Source: Spisula solida
Lineage: Eukaryota > Mollusca > Bivalvia > Venerida > Mactridae
Direction of reading: 5' to 3'
Length of the DNA stretch: 64,000 nt
Assembly (NCBI GenBank): GCA_947247005.1
Contig: OX365944.1
Location: 6,522,501-6,586,500, forward strand
Positions 1-13,000 of the stretch are shown piece by piece. A program made the position numbers and the translations under genes. Each line of letters starts with the position of its first letter. The first letter of the stretch is position 1. The notes below the pieces were generated by a model. It was given only the letters and a program-made list of their open reading frames with translations, was not told where the DNA came from and did no database searches.

Positions 1-271
1 CCAAAGATCGTATATTTAGGTCTTTGAAATTGTAAACACATTTCATCACTTAATGTAAATTTCAAAATTCGATAGACAATGATAGAGCGAAACACGTTGC
101 CAACTGTGCAGATTTTAGAAAGATCATACACTAACTAGACGCGGCCACCATGTATACGTCATGACTCATGTACATAACACGTGTACGTGTATCTCAAACG
201 TGGTTTCGAGCATAAACTTGTATCTACTGCTGTTAATGCAAAATTTTAAATCTAAAATGTCTCATGATTAC
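1..271. other. Intron / no recognised feature
   Basis: AT-rich sequence left of the last visible exon of the minus-strand coiled-coil gene. It should be intron of that gene. I see no further exon, RNA gene or repeat structure in it. Confidence 0.4.
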
Positions 272-982
272 CTTTAGTTTCAGTTCTTTATGCAGATTGA
301 CAATGCACTGTTCTGTTGTCTTCAGTTGTTCATGTGCTGCCAACACTGCTTCTCGTACTGAAACACAACGTAGACTATATAGATCTATCTGTTAGTTTTA
401 CATGTTGGTCGCGATCAGAGTCCTCTTGAAATTCCAACAAAACAAATACAAGGTAGAATCAGGTAGTTGTATTATTACAACTACCTGGTAGAATCTACAA
501 AGAATATCGAATACGAAACAATCCAAAGTCTAGATGATTTAGAGTACCGTGACATACAAATCGTTGCATACGGGGGACAGCACTCAAAGGTTAACAAATC
601 CGAAAGCAAATGGAAGGACTTTCAAGATCGGAAGAACTCGAACCTGGTCATACACACGTAAAACGTGAATGAATTCAGCTTCACTGAAATAAGAATCTAG
701 TCAAATAGTAAGCAAGACCATCAAAAAGCATAACTTGAGTTTACACACGGGCAATCTGGTCTATAAAGACATGGCATTTAACCCAGAAAGTTAAAAGACG
801 AACTTCTAAACGCATGCCAAGCCAGTCTAGAATCTAGAAATCCCCTTAGTTAGTTCTAGATAGATATCTAACAATATAAAAGAGAAAATGAATAACGCAC
901 ATTCTCGAAGACGAGTCTTTCTTTCAACAGCGTGTTTTTCATAATCGGAGATTTGTTGAAGCAGTCCATCGTATTGCGCCAT
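272..982 (-). CDS. Coiled-coil protein, N-terminal two exons (partial; continues left of the window)
   Basis: Exon 1 is 982-901, starting ATG at 982-980 with MAQYDGLLQQISDYEKHAVE, and ends at donor GTGCGT. Exon 2 is 357-272, between an acceptor TTTCAG and a donor GTAATC. Phases join exactly (1 nt + 2 nt) and give 56 residues with no stop. The peptide is charged and rich in L, E, K and Q, as in a coiled coil (for example HEQLKTTEQ, LHKELKLK). The rest of the gene lies outside the window and I do not recognise the family. It diverges from BRAT1, with only 82 bp between the two start codons, so a shared promoter is likely. Support comes from matching phase, splice sites and composition rather than homology. 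Confidence 0.55.
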
Positions 983-1064
983 ATTTTTCGTCTGTTGCGT
1001 TGTTGTTGTAGGGCGGGAAAATATTTGACTAACCGGACGGTCTGGGTTTTATACGTTTCTCAAA
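983..1064. promoter_or_regulatory. Short bidirectional promoter between the coiled-coil gene and BRAT1
   Basis: The start codons of two divergent genes are 82 bp apart. The interval holds GGGCGGGAAAA at 1011-1021, which fits an E2F/GC-box site, and no obvious TATA box in either direction. Both 5' UTRs must be very short, or transcription start sites overlap. Site function is inferred from sequence only. Confidence 0.5.
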
Positions 1065-4000
1065 ATGGCGGCCCCCATGAAATTAAATGATGGTGAAAAA
1101 ATTGACATGATTGCTACTATTGTAAAGAATGTCATACAAGTTCTAATGAAAGGAAAGAAACCTCCAGATGATACAATCATGCACAACTTGTTGGACAGTT
1201 TGAAACAAAACGGTAGGAATGCATTTGATGCGGCATTTTGACCACATATGCTTCTGTTTTGAAAATGAAATGGTTCTTGATTGAAATTTGTGTACAGTAT
1301 TTCGATTTCATTTGAATATAGCCTAGGTGTCCCAAAATACTGACTTGCTGGGCTCCCACTGATGAAGACACTTTGCCATATTCATCAATGCCACTAACTC
1401 ATTCCAGAGCGCATTTCGAAATTCATCTAATCCAAACTAAATTTTCTCCTTGTTTTCCAGAACTAACCTAGAATCTATTGCAATCTTGATTAAAACATCT
1501 CCTCAATATACGTTTTTCATGAGGATCAGACAACAATCCGTTACATGTATCTCCTAGCAAACTTTACGCTAGCTTATCGGTGCCTCGTCTTCATAATGTG
1601 TAAAGTGAAACTGAAAGTAGAAAAGATAAAAACATTCTGCTTTCATTATGTCATATTCTGCAATGATCAAGATGAGTTATTGAAAAATAAAAGACCCTTA
1701 TATTGTAGTAGTTTAAATCTTATAAATGTTGATCAAGTAGAGCATTGTTTTTTAAACCAAAATCGCGGTTTGAGGTAAAAACTCAAGCAGCAGTGAAAAA
1801 TCCCATATTGACAAATACAGTTTTAAATACATTGTCATCAGATCCTGTTATCAGGAAAATAATGAACTTCAGTCAGATTGAGTCTAAAGTATTGTAGATT
1901 ATAATTACTAGATACGTTATGAGGTAGTTTACCTTGTCTGGCACTGTGTTCAGTACGTCAGTGAGCCAGATTGAACATATGTGTCACTTTCAATCATACC
2001 TACATGTACCCTGTTTTAAACCAGTCTTTCATGTCTTCTTATTATTTTATCAGTAATAATCTAAATGGTGATGCACTTAAAGTCTTAAGTCTCTAAACAG
2101 GGTTCGACTCATTGGAAGAGATAGGTAAACAAAGATTAAGGCTCAGTACTCGAACTCTCGCCAGGTTCAACATTGTTTATGCAAGCCCTGCTTGAGATTG
2201 GCATACAAAACCTTTCAGTGCCATTTATTGCAATCTGTCAAGGGAGACTACCATACCACATGAAGCAGCACAAGTTGCACGATTAGATTGCTGTCTTTGC
2301 TTGGCAGCGTCTTAATTATTGAACATCACTCAAATCTTAGCTGTTGATGATCTACTGGTACATGATTGTAAATGGCGTGGTCAACTTTTTGACAACATTT
2401 CATGAATACAACGTATCAGGTACATGCTCCCCTATTGCCACACAGCTACATATAGCTGTCCCTGGTTCTTCTCTGTCTCTGATATAGCTTTCTCTGGCTC
2501 TTCTCTGTCTCTGATATAGCTTTCTCTGGCTCTTCTCTGTCTCACATATAGCTTTCTCTGGCTCTTCTCTGTCTCACATATAGCTTTCTCTGACTCTTCT
2601 CTGTCTCCTTCATAAGAGTATGGAACAGCTCACTAGCATTCCACAATGGTTTACAGCATAGAGACAGTTGAGCTATGGAGCTATGCAGGTGTGTTGTTAT
2701 AATATAGCACGGAGAATTTGACATGATCATGACCTTTATGCATGAATATATTACAAGGTTCTTGAGTTGAATATATAAATTTCTGCGAGCAAATCATGCA
2801 ATATTGGTCCTTTAAATTTTTTGTTTGTAATACACCTCCAGCATATTTGTGATACTCTGTGCTTATGAAAACATACAACCAGTGTTATAAATATAGACAA
2901 TATCAACTGTTAAATTATGCTACTAGAAGGTTGAGAGTCGTTTCAACTTCTCCGTACTGTACTACATTGTATATTTGGGCATCTTGTCTGTAAAAATGCT
3001 TTTAATTGTGTTTTCTCCTTTGCAGTTTGTAGTCCTGAAGATGTTAGTAAGATGGAACTTGACGTCTTTGTTGAAGAGATCGTAGAGAATTCTGACAACT
3101 ATGATGAAGGAATTGTATCATTTGCCATCAGTATAGGTGGTTGGCTTGTAGAGGAGACTGTATTTTATAGCCGATTTTCAGATCGAATGAAAAAGATATT
3201 TTCTTCAATCGGTGACAAAATTCATTCAGGGAAGGATTTTGAGACGGTTATACTGACTTCATTCTATGACAGTCTTATTTCATTCACAAAACATGAACAA
3301 GGTCGGAGATGGCTGCTGGAGGAACGTAAAGGTATGAAACTTATATTACATACAAATCATAATGAACTTGAACTGTTAACATTTGTTGATTTAAGAATGA
3401 CTTTTAACTAATTAGTGAGGAACAGTGGCCTACATGTAGGTTGCATGCTTTGGGATTGAGATGTGCTGAGTTTGATACTCACCTGCGTCACTGGTCAATA
3501 GTCAAATATGACAAGAATGAGGCTTTGTACGTTACCATGTTTACATGTATGTCGCCCTTTGGGGGTGATCCTGCAGATTTTTTATGCCCCCGTATCGATA
3601 GATCGGGAGGCATATAGTGATTCACCTGTCCGTTCGTCCGTCCTGGTTAACCCAAATTGACCGTTTCTTCTAGCATTAATATGGCTAGCTACAAAGCTTT
3701 CATACTTGCATGGATGTTGTATATAAACACTCTCCACACGCCTGTATCACCTGACCCCATTTTGACCTTCACCTTGACCTAATTTTGGACTTAGACTTAT
3801 TTATGGACAAGGCTTCCACAGGGGGCATAAGCGTTTATTGAACGCAGTCTTGTTTATTTTCTTTAATGCATTATTTACTCAATTTTCAAATGAATATGTG
3901 GAAGCTTATCACTATTCGTCCTTTAGAGGCAAATGACTGTATCTACCATTTTACTCTATTATGTTAGAAACAGACTTGTTGTGCCAAAGGGACATATAGT

Positions 4001-7000
4001 ATGTGATTTCTCTATTTCATATTAAAACAGACAATTTATTTTCAGACGTGATTTTTGATGGATTGAAGCGTATTGTTTCATGCCCAAGCATCTTTCTAGA
4101 GAAATCCATCATTGAGTTTGTATATGCTTTGATTGAGCAGTCAGAATGCTCCGCCGAGTGTGATTCTATTATTGATGTAATCCAGCAGGACATAGGTGTG
4201 TATATTTACATTAATTTACCCATTATAATTTGTAAACATGTAGAGTTCAAACTGTGTAAAAAATCTCCCTGGAGTCTTAACTGTGCTTCAGCTATCCTCT
4301 GCTCATAGCTGCATGCTTTGGTATGTTCTTCTCTCTACTTTCAGTTATGCTCTGTATGCAGGACTTTCCCTGGCATTCTGACAATAATTTTGCATAAATT
4401 TTGAATATTTTATGAAATCTAAATGGAATAAAATTTAATAAAAATTCTGGTTAATGTGCTGGATTTGTAACCAGGCGATCTGGGTTTGATTCTGGGTTGT
4501 GGCAGTTCATACCCTTGACAACAATTTTGTTATTCATCCACATGTGGAGAGAAGTTGCTGGTTCCTTGTATGATGATATGTTAGCACTGGATTGTAACAG
4601 TCCAGGAAAACTGGTTTGGTGAATAGATCGCCGTACATAACTGAAATATTGTTCAGAAACAGTGTTAAACTGGAATGAAAGAATAAACATCTCCTGTCTT
4701 TCAGATAAACTACTTCATCAGAAATCTCAGAGACCGTTCGTGGCTGGTCCATTGAAGCTTCTGGAGAAACTATGTGTAATGGATCGTAACTACTATACTC
4801 CAACTAGTGAGACGAAAATTTTCAACAATCATCCAGATATTTTCACCACTCTGTTGGCCCTATTCACTCATTTGGATAACAAGAATAGTGAGTCTGCAAT
4901 GAGAATCATTAATTCAGTTTACTGGGAAGCATCGTAAGTTTATGATATTAAATTTTTGTTCTTTGGTATTAGTGGCATATTATGTTTGGATAAATTATCA
5001 CTTTTAGGCCTAAAAGAAAATATTGTTTGTTTTCCCTTCCACTACCTACCCGAAAAAAACAGCCCTACCCAAAATTCTATTGCCCAAATTGAAATATTTT
5101 TCATGAAAAATTGGGGATTAAAATGTTTTATTTTTTGTATATACAGACTTGTTTCTTACTAGTTAATTAGGTACCTATTTTATTTAAGACTGTTACTTTT
5201 AACCTGAGAGTTGTTACTAAATTTCATTATTTTTATGTCTTAACCAATAAATATCATTCTGAAACACTTACAAAATTTTTTTGAACCTACCCATTATACA
5301 TCTTCTAGGGTAGGGAAAGGGAAACAAAGAATATATAAAGTTCGGTCTTGCCATAAATTTTTTTAAAGTCTGCTGTCGTGAACTGGAAATGGAAAAATCT
5401 GAAAAATTGTGAGAGCCCCTTTTTATCCATTCCCATCTCTAGACATCAAAGTTTTCAACGTTTTAGCAGTTTCATGCTTGTGAAGATAATTGTCTCTTAA
5501 GTTTCTTATACAGATACACGTACATTATACAAATATTGTACATGCATACGAAAATAATATTTACAAACCAAAATGTGTTGTTATGGTTTATATTTACTTT
5601 TGAATGTGCTTAGATGCGTCTTATGTTATGGAAGTATATTTACGCGGAATAACGAAAATTTAACTACCGCGAATAATATCGCATTTACTGTATTCAAGGG
5701 CCGGTCGTAAATGACAATACAATGTCTATTATTTAAGTATGAATGCTCGTTTAGGCGTGTTGGGCCCCTTTGAACCTTCACTTACAGCTTTTGTTAATTG
5801 TTTCATTATACATGAATTGATGTTTTATTATTGTTTGAATTCAAATGCATCAGTAACTACATACAGTCATGTATATTGCTTCAGGCCAGGATATGTAGGA
5901 TCACAAAGATGGATTAACTTTGTAGAGGAAACAGACAGAACGCTAACATTGTTGATTACACAGGGTGATATTGTCAAGGCACAAAGAATAGCTTTATGTT
6001 GGTAAGTAGGTTTGTTTATAATCATTTGACAGTGTATGGGATGGTCAAGTGGATAAAACTACAGATAGGGAGGTCCCTGGTGCAAATCTCAGCCGGGGAG
6101 CTTGGTTATTTCTGTAACACATTTTAGTATCTACCACCCAAAAAGAGATGATCTGGTTGTTAACTCAGAGGTAGTCTTGCATGTATCGTGCTCTACAAAG
6201 GGCACATTAAAGAACCAAGGAGTTCATTTGACTTTTGGAGAGAGCTACTAGGGTAGAGCACCGAGATTCATTATATCACACAGTTTCTGTCTCCTCCCTC
6301 AAAGCTGGAGGTCATTTGCCAATTAGGCAGGGAATTTTTTTTGACCACTCACTCATGGCTGTATCAGTCGAAGGAAAAAGCAATTAGACATTTCTATGAA
6401 ATGCTATAATTCATGTACTTGCATGAAGTACATAATATATACATCATACAGTAAGACCATCGTTTAACTCCTGGAACACCTGCCCTTTTTTGCATCATTT
6501 AAACCGGATTGATTGGGTTTACGTAAAATTTGTACTAAATAGCTAGATGAAGTTGAACACCTGATAGCATTATGTTTGTCAGTGTGAAAGTATCATGGTA
6601 GACACCTGATAGTATTATGTTTGTCAGTGTGGAAGTATCATGGTAGACACCTGATAGCATTACGTTTGTCAGTGTGGAAGTATCATGGTAGACATCTGAT
6701 AGCATTATGTTTGTCAGTGTGGAAGTATCATGGTAGACACCTGATAGCATTATGTTTGTCAGTGTGGAAGTATCATGGTAGACACCTGATAGCATTGTGT
6801 TTGTCTGTGTGGAAGTATCATGGTAGACACCTGATAACATTAGGTTTGTCAGTGTGGAAGTATCATGGTAGACACCTGATAGCATTAGGTTTGTCAGTGT
6901 GGAAGTATCATGGTAGTAATACTGATTCACTGCTTCTCACTGCTTCACTGAAAACCGATGTAACGCTCGGACAGAACTCTGATGTTATGTATCCAGAATT

Positions 7001-10000
7001 TCGTCAAAGTGCTACATCAGTTTTTTGTTCCGTCAGAGTCATATGAAAACAGTGCAATTCTATGATGGAACTGAGAAGCAGCGAATCGGAATTACTTCTG
7101 TCGGTATTCATTGCCTTCAGTGATAGCTCTAGTTTGAAATTAACAAATGATTAACCACTATAAGACATCCAAGAAAATAACAAATGAAACATTTTGTACC
7201 TGTTATGTTTATAAACATGCATCACATAATTCTTCGTTGAATGCAGGACTGTATTATGATTTATAGTAGATACCTTAAAATTCTGAGAGACATCTAACTA
7301 AATTGATTCTTATTTTCAGCATGGAAGATAATAACAATGAGGAAATAGTTCGCCATCATCTAGATACAAAATGTTATAAGTTGCTATGTCAACCTGTACA
7401 TTGGTTATTTGGAAAAGTGAAAGAAGAGGAGGCGGTATTATCTGAACAAACATTGATAGATGCTATGAAGAAACGTTCTGTGTGTGTCAATGTAGTATGT
7501 CTCTCATTGCGATACTGTGTTGTAAGTATCAGAAATTCACTGATTTCTGTAAATCAGTTTACTTTCGAGAATACCAACTCTCGCGTTTTGTTGATCGTCG
7601 ACATATTCGCGACTACAAACTTAATGTCGCGAAATTGTACCACTCTTGAACTCTGCAAAACTATATAGTGCAAAATAATTTCTTGGTTTACAGTACTTCT
7701 ATTACATAAAAATTCACGGTCAGTTAAAAGTCAGGGGGAAAAACATTTTTTTCAAGGTCAGGGAAAAGTCAAGGAAATCTGAAAATTTGGCATTATCCGG
7801 TTACTAGTATAGTCCCCCAGGGGACTATAAGTTTTCAACAAAAAATAAAACATACAGAAATAGCATTTTTCCAGTCCACTCGTCAGATCATGTTCATACA
7901 AACGCTTGATTTATAATATCCAATGATATTAATAATCACATGTTTATTTACCACGCACGACACACAACCATACATGTACATAGAATATACCATTATCCGT
8001 ATATGTCAACATCCAATGCCTTGCTTCGTTGTCTAACATTTATCTCTAGAAGTACTTGTAGGATACGTTGAGTAATTCATGTCATACCCGTATGGTGTAT
8101 TTTATCGTCGCTATATATATACTCTGGTTATAGTCCCCGGGGACTATTTCATACATACATTTCCCATTGACTTTTAGCCAGAGGGGACTATAACCAGAGT
8201 ATATATATATAGCGACGATTTTTAATTTTATGTTAATGTCATATTGCCATGCTACTGAAGGGGAAGTTTTCCCAGGGAAGAGGGTTTTCTTCGGGGGCTT
8301 ACCATACTTAAATAAATGAGGCTTGGTAATGTTTGGGGGAAGTGTCTTAAAGGCATTTACGGAATGAATGGCATATTATTTTGGTGCAGAACTTATAGTC
8401 CCCGTGGACTATTTCATGCATACATTTCCCATTGACTTTTAGTCAGAGGGACTTTAACAAGATTATATATATAGCGACGATTTTTAATTTTACATTATAA
8501 CATTCATTTCGTAAATGCTTGCAGGTTTAACAGTGCTTTTTCATTTTGTTACATCAATTTTACGGAATGAATATTAATTTTATTACAAACTTTTTGTTCC
8601 TTAGTACCATGGGCAATGAACCGATCCCTTTGTTACGTGATATAATGTTCGACTGTTTTGTTGTAAATCACGCGTCTGGATGATCATGAGCAGGCGGATG
8701 AACTACAAAATAGCATTTTTGTATGCTTACATTTATTAGTTTTGGGTTGAAAACTTATAGTCCCCTGGGGAACTATAACGGGATAATGCCGAAAATTTAG
8801 CGAAAGTCAGGGAATTCTTTTTTTCTAGCTGTCAAATACTCGCTCTGGACAGTTCTAAATTACAATAACTATATCAATCATCAGCCCTAGAACTCATAAC
8901 TTAAACTTTTTTGTTCCATTAAGCTAATATAACTTACTTGTCTCTATTTTTATTGTCATATTTTATCCGAACAAAAATATGCTTATACTGTTGGAAACAT
9001 ATTAAAATTACTTGACAGAACTGTTCCTCATCAGGCCCATTGCGGGATGTCCTTTGCAGTTGTCGCAAAAATTGTGGTTGCTATGGATTCTGAAATAGTG
9101 AAAATACTTCAAAATCTGGCATAACTGAAACTGTTTCCTAGCTTGGGCTATGAAACTTGGTATATGGAGTCTTTAATGAGATTGTGTACACTTAAATATT
9201 CTTTATAAATCCCCGCCATGAAGTGGTAGAGGATTAAAGGAATGATCTCCGTCCTTTACAAAATTGAGTACATTCCATAACATTTTAACGCCTGGACCGA
9301 ATTGCATGAAACTTCTAGCAAATGTGTAACTAATAAAGACAAGGTGCAGAACCCACATTCCAACTGTGCTGGGTCAAAGTTCCAGGCAATAGATTTATTA
9401 GCCTTACTTTTGCTACATTTCATGTCAGCTCCATAACTCTTTAACGCCTGGACTGAATTGCACGAAACTTCTAGCAAATGTGTAACTAATGAAGACAACA
9501 TGCAGAACCCACATTCCAACTGTGCTAGGTCAATGTCAATGTTCCAGGCAAAATATTTATTAGCCTTACATTTGCTACATTTCGTGTCCGCTCCATAACT
9601 CTTTAATGCCTGGACCGAATTGAACGAAACTTATAGCAAATGTGTAACTAATGAAGACAACGTACAGTATCCACGTTCCAATGTGCTAGCTTAAGGTCAC
9701 AGTTCTAGGTCAAAGGTTTTAACCTTACATTTCTCTCCATAACTTTTTAACGCTTGGGCCGAATTACATGAAACTCATAGCAAATGTGTAACTAATGAAG
9801 ACGATATGCATGACCTACATACCAACCGTGCTATGGATACAGAAATAGTTAAACTCTTTCCCTTTGACTGGATCTTTGTATAACCCCACAACTATCAATG
9901 CTATATTGATGATTTATGATATGTGCATAGAGATCAATGTTCGGAAGACACCTATTAATTGATGCTTCACTTTGAAAAAAATGTGGTTGCCATGGCAAAA

Positions 10001-13000
10001 TAAACATTGAAAATAATTTAAAGGTCATAGCTTCAAACTGTTAGAGACTTCTGTATTGCTTGCACTTCTTAGGTACTTGTTATGTATATATTCATATTGG
10101 AATGCAAAAAGGCCAAGGTGATTAGAATAGTCAAAATGGGTCTGATGTCGTTCTGTAAACTGAGAATACCAATTTGAAATTGTTTGCACTTTGTTCTTTT
10201 AAATGAGTTATTATATTTCTCTTGTAGCTACCACTTGAAGTTGTTTTCCGATTATTGAGACATACTATACATGGTGGAGAGGTGTACGATGCTTGTGTGG
10301 CTTCATACTTGCAGAATAATGCAAGAATTCAAGAGCTGTGTTTGGATAGTTTAGAGCTTGACAGGCAGGCGCTATGGGAGGACAGCATGCTACGACCTAG
10401 CGTTAGATGTCTCCTGGATTTGTACAAGAATACATTATGTGACCCATCAGTATGATTTTCAAGTTCAAAATTAATAGAATTTACTACCTATGTACAGCAA
10501 CACCCTTTCGGAGCTGCAAATATTGGCCGTTGTATAGAAGTTGTTGTTCTACAGAGGTTAAATTTAGAGTAAATATGAGCTTATGGAAATTATGAAGGTG
10601 ATGTTATAGAAAGGCTGTTGCTCTACAGAGGGCTGCTCAGGAATGGTTGTACTGCACTTATTTCTCAATTAGCTGTAATACAAGAAGAGGGTCCTTAAAG
10701 ATGCTGAATTCTTAATGAACATCAAAATATAAAATATTATTAAAACCATTACAAATGGTACAAAGAACGTTTAAATGATATTAACGATTGAAACTCACTT
10801 GAAATATTTTCTTTTAATTGCAATATAAGTCAACATACGTTGTTAATCCGATAATCACTTTTTCATAGGTTTCAAGTACTTTCCATTGGAATTTCAGAAA
10901 AGTTTTTAATAATTTCAGATTTTAAAAGTTTTTAATAATGTCAGATTTTGTTCATCTGGAGTTCAGCACCTTTTAAATAAACAATTCTATCACACACAGC
11001 ATCTTTACTTAGAGATATATAGAGGAATTGAAGGTGTGCTTGAATTAACGTTAAAACCCAGCTTATTAATGACTTTATGTTTTTGACGTCGTCTACTAAG
11101 TAAAATGACGTATTGTTTTGAGGTTAGAATGTAGATCAACATCGACTGTAGCTTGTTGTGCTGAAAAATGCAGAGCATTGGTGGTGTTAGAATCAAAGTA
11201 ATTATTTTAAAGCTGCTTTGTTAGAATATAACACAGGCACTAGTTCAGATGCTATGGACTAGAGTCGTGATTTCATTACTACGCATGCATGTATCGTTGA
11301 TTGACCTGACGCACCACCTATTTGTTTGTCAAAGGTTTTTATCAAAGGTTGACGAGTGAAACTATTGGATTATGCACAAACATACATGTTATATATTTAC
11401 ATGTATTTGCCAATGTATTTACAACCAAGTTTAAATTGGTCATTTCAATTTATATAATTTATGTAAACATCTAATGTCTGATCAATTACATGTACATAAA
11501 TTTTCAATTAAAAGGTCAACCATTCTATTGTAGATTTCATTATTCTCTTCAAGACTGTTAATTGGCTTTCTTCAACATTTACTCTTGGACAAGGAACATG
11601 ATTATTCTAGCATTGCCTCTGAACTAGCTGACATAATACAACGTCATTTATCAGCATTGAAATGGGAAGTCAGAGACAGTTGTCTGGAGTTAATTGCTAG
11701 GATCATTCAGACATACGATGGTAAGTGAAGAACGTTAATCACGCTTATTGACGTAGAATCAGTCACCATAATCTCAAATGAAAATGTTGTTGTGGGAGCA
11801 TAGTTAATTGTTTTGTAGAGTTCTTTGTATGCTTAAATTTACGCTAGAGGAAATGTTAGCAAATTCGGTAAATTTTCCAATATTTCCAGGTTGCCAACTT
11901 AACAAATGATACAGTAAATAGGGCAAACATGTAAAACAGGGGTGGTATTCCATATTTATCTTACTTGACTCAAGGATAAGGACAACCAATCAGATCACAC
12001 CATACTGAACTCTTTGTCAGTACCAGGCGATATGATTGGCTATCCTTATGCTCCAATTTTGAATACCACCCAAGGAAAATGTTAAGGTGATACACTAACA
12101 ATACAAGTTAATATACAGGTGATGATAGGGTTGTTGTATGGCTGAATGAATACAGATTTCCAAACCTGATCTGGCTGGCACTGAAGGATAGCGAGAGTTA
12201 TGTGAGAGCTACAGCAATATCTGCACTACTGGATGTCTCACAGTGTAAACTACTCTTCCAAAACTTGCTGGAAACTGCTTCATTAACACAGGTTTGTTAA
12301 CCATCGTCATCGTTTCCCAATATGTTCAGAGCTTTGCATTGGAGAAAAGAGGGGGAATAGGGGGTCAGTCAGTCTGTTTGTCGACCATTCAATAACTCAA
12401 GAACGCTTTGCCCTTCAAACTTTACAAGGAAGTTAGTCATCAACAGTAGATGACCCCTATTGATTTTAAGGTTTGTAGGTCAAAGGTCCAAGGTCACTGT
12501 GACCGTTACCATTTCTGACTATTGGGCTGCCACAGAGACATACATGTTTTACAAACATCTCTTGTTCATTTGTCAGGATTCTTAGGTTGAAATGTTATTA
12601 GTTCCCTACTGACTTTCAAACGATGGGGACTATAGGTTTGCCTTTGGTCTGTCTGTCCGTCAAATATCCCAAGCTAAGTATATGAAACTTGGTATGTGGG
12701 TAGGTGCCATTAAGAAGACTATGCCCATCTAAATATTTTTTAAATTTGGTGGCTATAGCAACAGAAGCATTGAAAATAATTTGGAGGTCATGGCTTCAAA
12801 CCGGTAGGGGACTTTTGTATTGCTTGCAATTCTTAGTGACTTAATGTTACATTAGTAATGGCCCTTCGTTGGAAACATACCTTTTTCTGTCAAAGACCCT
12901 TCTACCATTAGTTCATATTTGAATTAGGATTATGCAGTTTAACCTGAATAATTTAATTATCTTTCCAAGTATTTTGTCAGTATATTGTATAAACTGTATT

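Noticed and set aside
6535..7046. 131- and 141-codon ORFs
   Set aside because: Products of the 45-bp minisatellite in a BRAT1 intron.
9256..9519. 87-codon minus-strand ORF
   Set aside because: Spans two units of the 155-bp tandem repeat, as shown by its internally repeated peptide.
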